DNA of 64,000 bases from the NCBI RefSeq assembly GCF_025370875.1, contig NZ_JAMXFD010000001.1, positions 38,182 to 102,181 on the forward strand, in the 5' to 3' direction. Shown here piece by piece: positions 33,391 through 44,013 of this stretch (positions within the stretch are counted from its first letter, which is position 1; each line of letters begins with the position of its first letter). Position numbers and translations under genes: made by a program. Below the pieces are notes generated by a model. That model had not been told where the DNA came from. It saw nothing but the letters and a program-made list of their open reading frames with translations, and made no database searches. Source of the stretch: Laspinema palackyanum D2c. Lineage in GTDB: Bacteria; Cyanobacteriota; Cyanobacteriia; Cyanobacteriales; Laspinemataceae.

Positions 33391-34428
33391 TCAATCCAAC
33401 TCCTCCGCAAGCGCCTCTGCTCGGGCTTTTCGAGCAGATTTCAGAGTTTCTTCCGCCTCCAAGAGAATGGCACTCGCTTCCGCATCCCGATTAGCTAACT
33501 TGAGTGCGGCACCCACATGATTCAACGCTTCCCCGCGATAACCATCAACAGGGATGGAGTAGGCTAATGCAGTGGCCTCAGATAACTGTCCAGAACGAGC
33601 CTGCGCTGCCACAATTTCACAGAGCGCCTTTTCCGTCCAACCCGGATAGCGCATGGCGTGAGCAGCTTCTATAGCATCAGAAAAATGTCCAAGTTTTATG
33701 AGTGCCTTGGCCAGGTGGTTGAGACTATTCTCTCGGTCTACCTCATCACCCAGAGAATAGGCGATCGCTTTTGTTTCAGTCAACACCGCATCCGCTTCCC
33801 TGGGTCGGTTTACTTGCTCCAGAGTTGTCATCACATCAAGTAGAGAATAAACTGACAGAAACCACAAAGAACGAGCCGCAGAGGTGGCTTCGGCGAAGAT
33901 AGCGCTGGCTTCATCTGGGCGATCGCTACTCTCCAATGCTACTGCCAACTCTAAAAACGCACGGACTCGCTGACTACCCTTGGTCATCGAACGAATCACA
34001 TTTGCCGCTTCCTCAAAGTTTCCCGCTTGAGTCAAGGCAGTTGCCAAACTCCTCAGCGCCTTGATGCGCTCTTGTTCCCCCGCCAAAGAAGCCGCAACAG
34101 AGGCAGCTTCGGTAAACTGTCCTGTTTGCGCCAGCGCTGCCACTAGCTCACTTAGAACGTTTTCTCGACTGTAAGCAGGCCAAAGGGACTGAGCAATTTG
34201 GGGGATTTCGGCAAACAGAGCCTGTGCTTCTTCATGACGGTTGGCTCGGTGGAATGCTGTTGCTAATTCGCACAAGGCAATGGCTCGACTGGACATTTTA
34301 CGAATAGCGCGAGTCGCTGTAGTTGCCTCGGCAAAAACGGCACTCGCTTCACTCTCACGATTGGCGATCGCCAACTCTACGGCCTGTTCCCTTAATTCTT
34401 GCGATCGTCTAGTCTCTACAAAGTCCAT
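33391..34428 (-). CDS. TPR-like alpha-solenoid protein
   Basis: A 345-residue, all-helical, Ala- and Glu-rich protein built from about eight to nine degenerate repeats of roughly 34-40 residues. A recurring pattern is ALxxLAxALxxxGxxxEAxxV, for example ALRSLATALTQAGNFEEAAN, LNHLAKALIKLGHFSDAIEA and ALCEIVAAQARSGQLSEATA. Such solenoids mediate protein contacts. No catalytic domain, signal peptide or membrane helix is seen. It is bracketed by two homologous hairpin repeats, so it may have been carried or be exchangeable as a cassette. The partner is unknown. Confidence 0.82.
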   Translation of the reverse strand: MDFVETRRSQELREQAVELAIANRESEASAVFAEATTATRAIRKMSSRAIALCELATAFHRANRHEEAQALFAEIPQIAQSLWPAYSRENVLSELVAALAQTGQFTEAASVAASLAGEQERIKALRSLATALTQAGNFEEAANVIRSMTKGSQRVRAFLELAVALESSDRPDEASAIFAEATSAARSLWFLSVYSLLDVMTTLEQVNRPREADAVLTETKAIAYSLGDEVDRENSLNHLAKALIKLGHFSDAIEAAHAMRYPGWTEKALCEIVAAQARSGQLSEATALAYSIPVDGYRGEALNHVGAALKLANRDAEASAILLEAEETLKSARKARAEALAEELD

Positions 34429-34566
34429 ACCAGAGGCTACCTTTATGACCGATTGAGAATGCTGAAATGTCTATTTAAGCTTAATTATAACTATACAATA
34501 TCACGACTTAATCTGAACCTAATATCAAATGGGTAGCCAAGATTAATGAAATGGGTATTAGGCGAT

Positions 34567-34690
34567 GAAACAAAAATTGTTGTAAAAACCCGGTTTCAGC
34601 TCCTCTTGTAGGGGTTGAGAAACCGGGTTTTTGTCCTAAATTTAGGCAATGAAACAACCCTTATCGCCGAAACCCGGTTTCTGTTACTCT
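34567..34690. repeat. AAACCCGGTTTC hairpin-family repeat (right of TPR gene)
   Basis: One complete unit (AAAAACCCGGTTTCAGC to GAGAAACCGGGTTTTTG) and a second half-unit (CGAAACCCGGTTTCTG) follow each other. The conserved tail AAATTTAGGCAATGAAACAA is shared with the copy left of the gene. Confidence 0.87.
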
Positions 34691-34707
34691 CTTAGGAGGG
34701 TGAGACT

Positions 34708-36468
34708 TTAGCGAGTTGTTGCGTACCAGTCCACAATCCCATCAGCCAGAGTTTTGGCTAACTTTTTCTGTTCCCGTTCATCGACAATCCACTCAAACTC
34801 AGTGGGATTGATCATAAACCCAAGTTCGAGTAAAATGGAGGGAGCAACCGTGGGACGAGTTAAGGCTAAATTATTCCAAAACACGCCATAGGACGGACGG
34901 TTTAATTTCTGCACTAAATAGTTATGCAAAAATACGGATAAATCATGAGCTTGGGGATGATACCAAAACATCCCAATTCCAGCGGTATTGATAGCATCGC
35001 CGAAGTCGGGTAAGGCATTATAATGGACGCTGAGGGCAAGGTGAGGTTCGTTTTGTTCGATTTGTTCAACGCGATCGTGCGGCCATAAATCTTCATCTCC
35101 TTCTCGGGTCATTAACACCGTCGCGCCGCGCTGTTGGAGTTCATCTCGCAGAAGTTTGGAGACAATCAGGGTGACATCTTTTTCGGGATACCCTGTGGGT
35201 CCGCGAGCACCGAGGTCCTCGCTACTGCCATGTCCTGCATCGAGGAGAATTCTCATCCCAGCTAGGGGTTGATTGCGGCTGCCGGTGACGGTGGGGGGAT
35301 GACGTAGGGAGAGAATCAGGGTTGTGCCTTCATAGCGCAATTTGTATCCCCATTGATGGGAGGGTTTAAAGTGGAAGGTATATTCCACTTGATCCGTACC
35401 GGAGGGTTGCCAATCCATGCGTTCGACTAAGGGATCATCGTTGAAGGCGATGGTATCAGTTTGAGCGGTAGTATTGTGCAATGTGAGTACCATATTGCGA
35501 TCGCCCTGGGTAACGGTAACGGGTACAGCGGTTTGCAGGGGAAATAGCACTTCGGTCCATCCGGGAACCTGCCGCGATCGCACCCCGCGAATGGCCGATC
35601 GCGGGGGAATCCCAGCAGACAAAATTTGGGCTTCCTCCGCTTTAATCCAGGCCCCGTAATCTAACCGAATCCATTCGCCCTCCCGTCCCGTGATGGCAGC
35701 GCGAGTCCCCTTGGGTAACGGTGTGAGACGAGAATGATTGGTGCTGGGGCCGGTGCGGGCCGTCGCTGCCTCGGCAGTCACTTCAGCTACTGTAATTTGA
35801 CTGGGGGAAACAATCTCAATCTTACCCGCTGCCATTTGGGTTTTGGTTTGTCCATTCATGGACAATTGATAACGCGGTTGACCCCAATTTGCAGGATCTT
35901 GAGGTGCAGTAGTACAGCCTTCAAAATTACCCGCTTCCCGGGAAATATTCGGCTCTGTTGTTCCAGTTAATACTGCTAAATTAGAAGGCAGAGAAACTGA
36001 TTCCCGATTCAGCATCAACGGAATCGTGCGATCGCCAACTTGCACAGAAACCGTCGCATTTGGCGGCGCAATTGCCCCAAAACAAATCAACTCTCCCGGC
36101 ATTCGGGCAATATCAACCGTCGGCGTTAGAGAACTCTCCACAAAAGCCATTCCTTCGGGAACCGGCGGCGAACTAGACTCTCGGGTGATCTTGATTTGAA
36201 GTTGTTGGTCTTGATGGGTTAAGGTAAAAATATTTTCCCCTAATTCCAAGGGAAAACTCGGAGCAAAATGTCCAGCAGGACTGCGTTCAATTCGTTGCCC
36301 ATTAACTAAAACTTCCGCATCCGGTGCAGCCGTACCAATTAAGAAAATGCGGTCAGAAGTGGTTTTGTGTTCCGGGGGGGGATAGGCAACAAACAGGCGT
36401 TTTTGGGCAGCAGCAGGAGTGGTGAGCATAATAGATGCAATCGCCGTAGATAGAAAAAGGTTTCGCAT
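34708..36468 (-). CDS. N-acetylmuramoyl-L-alanine amidase with SH3-like domain
   Basis: 586 residues from the chosen ATG, which opens a clean signal peptide (MRNLFLSTAIASIMLTTPAAAQ). The N-terminal 200 residues are beta-rich and contain bacterial Ig-like PPEHKTTSDRIFLIGTA. A bacterial SH3 domain follows at about 235-290 (ARTGPSTNHSRLTPLPKGTR). The C-terminal Amidase_3 domain has zinc ligands His in LDAGHGSSEDLG, Glu in YPEKDVTLI, His in ALSVHYNALP, and the catalytic Glu in ILLELGFMI. It differs from the AmiC pair in lacking AMIN domains. It is next to a DUF1460 protein, a second putative wall enzyme, on the same strand. Confidence 0.92.
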   Translation of the reverse strand: MRNLFLSTAIASIMLTTPAAAQKRLFVAYPPPEHKTTSDRIFLIGTAAPDAEVLVNGQRIERSPAGHFAPSFPLELGENIFTLTHQDQQLQIKITRESSSPPVPEGMAFVESSLTPTVDIARMPGELICFGAIAPPNATVSVQVGDRTIPLMLNRESVSLPSNLAVLTGTTEPNISREAGNFEGCTTAPQDPANWGQPRYQLSMNGQTKTQMAAGKIEIVSPSQITVAEVTAEAATARTGPSTNHSRLTPLPKGTRAAITGREGEWIRLDYGAWIKAEEAQILSAGIPPRSAIRGVRSRQVPGWTEVLFPLQTAVPVTVTQGDRNMVLTLHNTTAQTDTIAFNDDPLVERMDWQPSGTDQVEYTFHFKPSHQWGYKLRYEGTTLILSLRHPPTVTGSRNQPLAGMRILLDAGHGSSEDLGARGPTGYPEKDVTLIVSKLLRDELQQRGATVLMTREGDEDLWPHDRVEQIEQNEPHLALSVHYNALPDFGDAINTAGIGMFWYHPQAHDLSVFLHNYLVQKLNRPSYGVFWNNLALTRPTVAPSILLELGFMINPTEFEWIVDEREQKKLAKTLADGIVDWYATTR

Positions 36469-36556
36469 GGGGGTAAAAGTCAAAATTAGCTCGAATTCGG
36501 CAAGCATTAAAGGGGAAATTGAGCGAATTTATCCGGTCAACTACTCCTTTAATGCT

Positions 36557-37636
36557 TTAAAAAGAAGGTAAAGTATCTGGACGTTCAGGCCGGGTATCTA
36601 GGGGACGGGCCACAATAATGCCAATTTGACCCTCCACCGCTTGGACGTAAGATTGTAAATCAGGGGAAACCGTGACTTGTCCACTGGGAGAAGCATGAAT
36701 AAATCCCATTTTGCCATCTTGGGATTGATAAACCAATCCGGTATGGCTGACATCGAGTCCTTCGATATCCGTAGCGGTGGCGATGATGTCTCCCGGTTGC
36801 AGGCGATCGTAGAGGGTAGAAATTTTGTCTTGTGGAATATAGGTCAGAGGAACATTCTTGAGCTTGGCTTCCACTTGACGGATGCAGTTGTAATTCCCAT
36901 CATCGGCGAGTTGGGGATAGCTTTGACGATGCTCTGTCATAAAATTCAAGGTTTTATTCAGAGGAATTCCCCCGAGGGATTGGGTGATATTTTCGACGAG
37001 ACCGCGTTTGCTATTATCATAAATCCAGTCGGAGAAATAGTGGAGACGGCTACAGTAATCCGTGAGTTTACCATCACGATAGCGTTGTTGTTCAACCCGA
37101 TCGCTAAACCCTTGGTAGGTGTAATCCCGCACTGCAATTCCTCGGGCGATCGCCAGGACAGTTTCTATAAATAATACACAGTCAAACCCGGCGAGGGAAA
37201 TTACCAGGGTTTCATCTGGAGATTTATCTAATAAACCGGCAACGTAAGGGGTACCGATAAATTGTTCCGCCACGAGGGAGATAATCTCACTTAGGGGGCG
37301 ACGGCTCAAATTTTTAGACATGGCCCCTTGCATGACCTGTCCAAACTTGAGGTCCTCGGATGCAGACTCAACCCCCTGGGGTTCAAAATCAACCCAGTCC
37401 TGGGGTTCAAGATCCACAGGGTCCTCAGCATTCGGATCAATCAGAGGCAATTCCCGAGGTTCAGAAGTGTCCTGGGCGATCGGGGCCCCAGCAACCTCGG
37501 GAATGAAAGTAAAGAGGGTTTTAGGCGCGGTCCCCCCGGATACAGTCCCCCCTAGGGTCCCGAATACGGGGAACACCGTCAGAGATCCACATATTGCCAG
37601 GGGTAATAGTTTCGGTCGATTGCTAGACTTTTTCAT
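36557..37636 (-). CDS. DUF1460 (NlpC/P60-like) putative amidase/peptidase
   Basis: About 359 residues from the chosen ATG (MKKSSNRPKLLPLAICGSL, a signal peptide). After a Pro/Glu-rich linker the DUF1460 domain begins near ISLVAEQFIGTPYVAGLLD. It has the presumed nucleophile Cys in SLAGFDCVLFIETVLAIA and the His in GLDVSHTGLVYQ, the Cys-His pair of the papain-like NlpC/P60 superfamily. DUF1460 proteins from Bacteroidetes hydrolyse the muramyl-alanine bond in wall fragments. It lies 89 bases upstream of the SH3 amidase and both may act on the same polymer. A longer frame from 37801 is less likely. Confidence 0.88.
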   Translation of the reverse strand: MKKSSNRPKLLPLAICGSLTVFPVFGTLGGTVSGGTAPKTLFTFIPEVAGAPIAQDTSEPRELPLIDPNAEDPVDLEPQDWVDFEPQGVESASEDLKFGQVMQGAMSKNLSRRPLSEIISLVAEQFIGTPYVAGLLDKSPDETLVISLAGFDCVLFIETVLAIARGIAVRDYTYQGFSDRVEQQRYRDGKLTDYCSRLHYFSDWIYDNSKRGLVENITQSLGGIPLNKTLNFMTEHRQSYPQLADDGNYNCIRQVEAKLKNVPLTYIPQDKISTLYDRLQPGDIIATATDIEGLDVSHTGLVYQSQDGKMGFIHASPSGQVTVSPDLQSYVQAVEGQIGIIVARPLDTRPERPDTLPSF

Positions 37637-39710
<2,074 letters not shown>

Positions 39711-39759
39711 CCGATGACAGGGCTGTAAATGCGATTGAATTGCCGAGAGAGGAGGTTTT

Positions 39760-40185
39760 GTGACGTATTGGGTCAAATTTATTTATGACAGAGAGACATA
39801 CGTCGTGGATTTAGCGCGGATCGGTGCTTTTTGTCGATCGCCAAACGGAAAAATTGCCTTTTGGTTACCGCAAAGTCGCACTCCTGTTGTTATTCATCCT
39901 CAGAGTAATACCGAGGCTTATCAAACCGTGGTCAATTTTATCAACAAAACCCGACAATACTCTCTCGGCTCTCATTGGGTGAAAATTCATTATGAGCGGG
40001 AAGAATACGATATCGATTTGAATCGAATTAGTTCCTTTTGTTGCGCGCCGGGTAATGGAAAAATCTCCTTTTTCTTACCCGATAGTGGGATGAGAATTAT
40101 CATCCATCCTCAAAGCAATCCCGATGATTATCAGAAGGTCATTGACTACATTGAACAGACCACGGGTCATGATTTAACCGGATAG
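39760..40185 (+). CDS. Unknown protein of two tandem homologous domains
   Basis: A 141-residue protein made of an internal duplication. Residues 1-66 (YWVKFIYDRETYVVDLARIG, then FCRSPNGKIAFWLPQS and VVIHPQSNTEAYQTVVNFI) repeat at 74-137 (HWVKIHYEREEYDIDLNRIS, FCCAPGNGKISFFLPDS, IIIHPQSNPDDYQKVIDYI). Each unit should fold into a small beta-rich domain with a terminal helix. I do not recognise a family. A GTG start is supported by a GGAGG 4 bases upstream. It follows pyrG closely and ends at a hairpin terminator. Confidence 0.8.
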   Translation: MTYWVKFIYDRETYVVDLARIGAFCRSPNGKIAFWLPQSRTPVVIHPQSNTEAYQTVVNFINKTRQYSLGSHWVKIHYEREEYDIDLNRISSFCCAPGNGKISFFLPDSGMRIIIHPQSNPDDYQKVIDYIEQTTGHDLTG

Positions 40186-40231
40186 GCGGATTCATATTTA
40201 TTTCTCCTCGATCGCCTTGGGTCATTCTGAT

Positions 40232-40259
40232 GGGCGGGCAAGACTTGCCCCCCCTTTTT
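40232..40259 (+). terminator. Terminator after the two-domain unknown
   Basis: GGGCAAG-ACTTGCCC forms a short stem followed by CCCCTTTTT. Confidence 0.72.
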
Positions 40260-40345
40260 CTCCATTAAATCTTTGAACTTCTAAATCTTTGAAGTTCTGC
40301 AATCGCATCGTTGACTATCGAGCCCTTTTCTTGCTTAGTTATTTT

Positions 40346-41518
40346 TTATATTTTCCGGCCTATCAGGTAATTCGCACAAGCGAGTTCATCATTAACTTTG
40401 GGGCTAAGTTCGGTGACGAAATCGCAATCGTTATACTCGCGATGATGTCCCAAAAGTTCGCCTACTTTCATGTTTTTAAATTTTTCGGCAACGGGTTGGG
40501 GCAAACCCCGCAAATAAGCATTGAGAAACCAGGTTAAGCAGGCAATTGGGAGGGCTTTCGGATATACGTCACATTTCACAATTTCTACCCGGTCGGCAAA
40601 CAAGTTTTTCAGTCCGTTACTGGTCATATTATAGTAATGATCGGGATAGCCATGAAACGGTTGCAGAAATGGGGCGATCGCGTAGATAGTTCCTCCCGGT
40701 TTCACCACTCTCAGGATTTCTCTCGCGCAGTCAAATGGATGTCTGACGTGTTCTAACACTAAAAACGAAAATACTGCGTCAAAACTTTCCGATTTAAAAG
40801 GTAAATTTTCTCCAATACCTACTACATCTGTTGTCGGATATTCGACAATCTCAAAATTAACGACATTTTCATAGTATTTGTTTTTTAAGCCACAACCATT
40901 ATCGAGAATCAATCCATCAGCAAATTGCGAAATATATTCAGTAGCTACTGGATCGTATCCAAACGCAGAGACATTTTCCGTGCTTTTAATTTTCCCTTTT
41001 TCAATTAATTCTGAATTTAAAAAATTGTAACAACTGTCATTGAAACTAAATTCATTCTGGCAGTTGTCACAGTGCAAGCGGCGTTCTACAGCAGTCAGAA
41101 CGGCACTGCCACAGATCGGACATTGCAAAACTTGCTTAATTTTGTTTAATTTTTGAGCTTTTGCCTTTCTCAATGTAGCGATTGCTTCTTCAGAAATCGA
41201 TAAATTTATGGGAAATTGACAAGTTTCTCCAGCCAGAGAAAATGAAATAAAATAAGATTCTTGAGTCGGTAATTCAAGAATCGATAAAAGCTGGTGAAAT
41301 CCCACCGCCGATTGATGGGGGTAAATGGCTTCGACATCGGGACGGCTGACTGAGTTGAGTTGGCGAGAATAGTTCCCGGAGGTTGTCCGGAGGTTCAGAT
41401 CGGCGATCGCCTGACCCCCCTCGCAGATAATCCAACCGCTCACTACCACGGAAGGGGTAACGATGCGATCGGTTTGTGGAGAATCAATACAATAGTTAAA
41501 CCGCTGAGAAATGGACAT
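40346..41518 (-). CDS. SAM-dependent methyltransferase with N-terminal accessory domain
   Basis: 390 residues in three parts. Residues 1-125 are an N-terminal domain (TPSVVVSGWIICEGGQAIAD, VSRPDVEAIYPHQSAVGFH) of the kind I recall attached to glycosyl- and methyltransferases of surface glycan clusters. A zinc ribbon follows (LQCPICGSAVL ... CDNCQNEF). Then a class I methyltransferase core has GLILDNGCGLKNKYY and, after DVVGIGENLPFKSESFDAVF, LEHVRHPFDCAREILRVVKP. The substrate is unknown, possibly a sugar. The gene sits alone between pyrG and a ROK kinase. The start ATG has no strong ribosome site. Confidence 0.85.
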   Translation of the reverse strand: MSISQRFNYCIDSPQTDRIVTPSVVVSGWIICEGGQAIADLNLRTTSGNYSRQLNSVSRPDVEAIYPHQSAVGFHQLLSILELPTQESYFISFSLAGETCQFPINLSISEEAIATLRKAKAQKLNKIKQVLQCPICGSAVLTAVERRLHCDNCQNEFSFNDSCYNFLNSELIEKGKIKSTENVSAFGYDPVATEYISQFADGLILDNGCGLKNKYYENVVNFEIVEYPTTDVVGIGENLPFKSESFDAVFSFLVLEHVRHPFDCAREILRVVKPGGTIYAIAPFLQPFHGYPDHYYNMTSNGLKNLFADRVEIVKCDVYPKALPIACLTWFLNAYLRGLPQPVAEKFKNMKVGELLGHHREYNDCDFVTELSPKVNDELACANYLIGRKI

Positions 41519-41666
41519 ATTTGTAGGTTTAGATATCGATTTTGAGGATAAAAATTAAAGCGATAAGCCAGTTTATCTCATACAGTGGGAAAAAGAGAAC
41601 CGAGCGGCGATCGCAACATCCCCTTCCCAGGCAAAATAAAATGGGAATCGATTAGAGATATTTTCC

Positions 41667-41975
41667 ATGACACCCGATCGTCAACAGTTGCAGCAAGAAC
41701 TCAACAATCTGAAAGACCGCTTGCCAGGGTTGAGCAGTCGCCTGTCGCAAGCGGCAGTAGAACTCAAAGAAGCGGGGGTGCTGATGGACAAACGGCTGAT
41801 GGAATTGCTAATTGCCTATCGGCGGAATTTTACCACGTTGCGATCGCCAGTCGCTGAATTGGCAAAAAACTTTTTGGTGCCGGGAGTGGTGGCACCATCT
41901 CAAGTGTCTTCCCTGCACGATATCGATGGAGCACTGCCCACCCTACAATTGCTTGAGCTTTCGTCACCCGATTAA
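41667..41975 (+). CDS. Small conserved-looking hypothetical protein
   Basis: A 102-residue, largely helical protein (QQLQQELNNLKDRLPGLSSRLS, then LKEAGVLMDKRLMELLIAYRR) with no recognised domain or membrane segment. It converges with the ROK kinase gene, 18 bases apart. Good start context is absent and coding support rests on length, codon pattern and the absence of a better frame. I do not know its function. Confidence 0.6.
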   Translation: MTPDRQQLQQELNNLKDRLPGLSSRLSQAAVELKEAGVLMDKRLMELLIAYRRNFTTLRSPVAELAKNFLVPGVVAPSQVSSLHDIDGALPTLQLLELSSPD

Positions 41976-41993
41976 TCCTCAAAACTTGACTTT

Positions 41994-42902
41994 TTAAAGG
42001 CTATCCTCGATGGTTTGCCATGCTAATTTAGCTGCTCCAACCATACCGGCTTTGTTACCTAATTCAGCGACTAAAACCTGCAAATTGGGCCGACAAACCG
42101 GCAGGACCCGGCGTTCAATTTCGGCGATCGCCGCTGGAATAAAAAATTCCGCACTCGCACTAATTCCACCACCAATGATGATCGCCTCTGGGGTCAGCAC
42201 ATAAATTAAACTGGCTAATCCCGCCCCCAAATGATGTCCATATCCTTCCCAAAACTCCAACGCCTGCCGATTGCCCGATCGCGCGGCATGACCAATTTCT
42301 TCTGGGGTGGTCCGAGTCGCCCGTTGAATCGCTTGCACTGAAGCATACTGCTCTAACGAGCCTTTATTGCCACTATTACACTCAGGACCATATAAATTAA
42401 TCGTAATTAATCCTAACTCCCCTGCCGCCCCAGTATGGCCGGTAAACAACTTCCCATCAAGGATAATTGCACCGCCAACCCCAGTCCCTAGGGTGAGCAA
42501 AATTAGATTGCGAAACTGACGCCCGGACCCTAACCAAGCTTCTCCCAATCCGGCGCAATTGGCATCATTGGCGAGAATTACAGGTTTGCCGGTTTTTTGG
42601 GATAACCATGAACCCAGGGGGACATCCTGCCACCCATCCAAATTAATCGCTACTTTGGCAATTTGACCCGTGGCATCCACAGGACCCGGTGTCCCCACCC
42701 CAATTGCCCGACATTGATTATCCGGGTCCACTTGGGCGATCGCATCCACAAGCACTCGTAATACTGCCTCTGGTGTCGCCGGTTTCGGGGTATCTACAGA
42801 CCAAGATTCATTACAGGTCCCCTCTAACTCAAATCGTCCTAATTTAATCGCCGTCCCGCCTAAATCAATTCCGATGACGAAGGGGTTATTTTCAGTTGTC
42901 AT
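41994..42902 (-). CDS. ROK-family sugar kinase (glucokinase-like)
   Basis: A 302-residue ASKHA-fold kinase that should phosphorylate glucose or another hexose with ATP. Motifs are VIGIDLGGTAIKLGRF (phosphate 1), VILANDANCAGLGEAWLG, LILLTLGTGVGGAII (phosphate 2) and the GAAGELGLITINLYGPECNSG region. In most ROK proteins the last of these continues as CxCGxxGCxE for zinc; here it is CNSGNKGSLEQY, with only one cysteine left. The C-terminal IIIGGGISASAEFF is the adenosine site. No transcription-factor domain is present. The substrate is not provable from sequence. Confidence 0.9.
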   Translation of the reverse strand: MTTENNPFVIGIDLGGTAIKLGRFELEGTCNESWSVDTPKPATPEAVLRVLVDAIAQVDPDNQCRAIGVGTPGPVDATGQIAKVAINLDGWQDVPLGSWLSQKTGKPVILANDANCAGLGEAWLGSGRQFRNLILLTLGTGVGGAIILDGKLFTGHTGAAGELGLITINLYGPECNSGNKGSLEQYASVQAIQRATRTTPEEIGHAARSGNRQALEFWEGYGHHLGAGLASLIYVLTPEAIIIGGGISASAEFFIPAAIAEIERRVLPVCRPNLQVLVAELGNKAGMVGAAKLAWQTIEDSL

Positions 42903-42954
42903 TTGTTATTTGTCCTGGGTCTTATGTCCTTGTTCTTGTTAACCCGAAATTGGG

Positions 42955-43836
42955 CTATTCCTTCCGCATTTTCGGATTAACAAATTCGTTTAATCCTTCT
43001 CCCAAAAGGGACAATCCCACCACCATTAAAGTCATGGTGCAGCCGGGGAAAAAGGCGGTCCACCAAATGCCAGTGGGTAAGGCATCCAGGGCTTGACGGA
43101 GGTCGTTTCCCCATTCGGGGACTTGTTCGGGAAGTCCTAATCCCAGGAAGCCTAATCCGCCGAGGATTAAGATGGCATCAGCAGCATTGAGGGTAAAGAG
43201 GACTGGGACGCTTTGAATCACGTTTAAAAATAGGTAGCGGGAGAGGACGCGCCAGGTGGAGGCCCCCATTGCCTGGGCCGCTTCGATAAACAGTTCGGTT
43301 TTGACGCTGACGGTGTGATTGCGGACGACGCGATAATACTGGGGAACGTAGGCAATACTCAGGGCGATCGCAGCATTAAAAATGCCTCTACCGACGACAA
43401 AGGCTAAGGTAATCGACAGCAATAATCCCGGCAAGGTGTAGATTGTGTCCATCAAAAATAACAGGGTCCGGTCTAATTTGCCGCCTAAATAGCCACTGAC
43501 TAACCCCAGGGGAACCCCGATCGCCATACTCAAGGCAGTCGCTAAAATCACGACTTGCCATGCGACGCGAGACCCCATCAAGGTCCGGCTCAAGACATCA
43601 TATCCCAGGCGATTGGTCCCAAACCAATGGTCCCAGGAGGGCGCGTCATGGATGGGATGACTGAGAAATTCTGTGGGGTCCGTTAGCCATCCCCAGGAGA
43701 TTAACAGGGGAGAGAACAAGGCAATTAACACGAACATCAAGGTAATCCCTAATCCCACTCCCATCATTTGCATGGATAAGTTGGGACCGTGGGACGATCG
43801 CATGAATCGAGGCAGTCGAAGTTTCTGGGTAGTCAT
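42955..43836 (-). CDS. ABC transporter permease, DppC/OppC type
   Basis: 293 residues from the chosen ATG. It is the inner-membrane permease of a peptide- or nickel-type ABC importer with about six helices. The family EAA loop is seen in ELFIEAAQAMGASTWRVLSRYLFLN, and the opening GLGITLMFVLIALFSPLLI is the first helix. No partner permease, ATPase or binding protein lies next to it, so the rest of the transporter must be elsewhere. A longer start at 43905 would overlap the upstream repeat. The substrate is unknown. Confidence 0.9.
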   Translation of the reverse strand: MTTQKLRLPRFMRSSHGPNLSMQMMGVGLGITLMFVLIALFSPLLISWGWLTDPTEFLSHPIHDAPSWDHWFGTNRLGYDVLSRTLMGSRVAWQVVILATALSMAIGVPLGLVSGYLGGKLDRTLLFLMDTIYTLPGLLLSITLAFVVGRGIFNAAIALSIAYVPQYYRVVRNHTVSVKTELFIEAAQAMGASTWRVLSRYLFLNVIQSVPVLFTLNAADAILILGGLGFLGLGLPEQVPEWGNDLRQALDALPTGIWWTAFFPGCTMTLMVVGLSLLGEGLNEFVNPKMRKE

Positions 43837-43888
43837 GAAGGGGAGTGGAGGGGTAGTGTTGGGTGTAAAAACCCTTATGGTGATTTGC

Positions 43889-43997
43889 CTTACAAGTAAC
43901 GCCACCTCCGGTTCCCTCCCCTTAGCAAGGGGAGGGTTAGGGTGGGGTCAAAACAAGTAACGCCACCTCCGGTTCCCTCCCCTTAGCAAGGGGAGGG
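43889..43997. repeat. Two copies of a CCCTCCCCTTAGCAAGGGGAGGG repeat
   Basis: The segment CAAGTAACGCCACCTCCGGT plus CCCTCCCCTTAGCAAGGGGAGGG occurs twice in tandem (about 43889 and 43949). The GC-rich stem is a palindrome. A related copy lies at 58511-58553. It sits upstream of the permease gene. Confidence 0.85.
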
Positions 43998-44013
43998 GAC
44001 TGGAATGGGTAGG

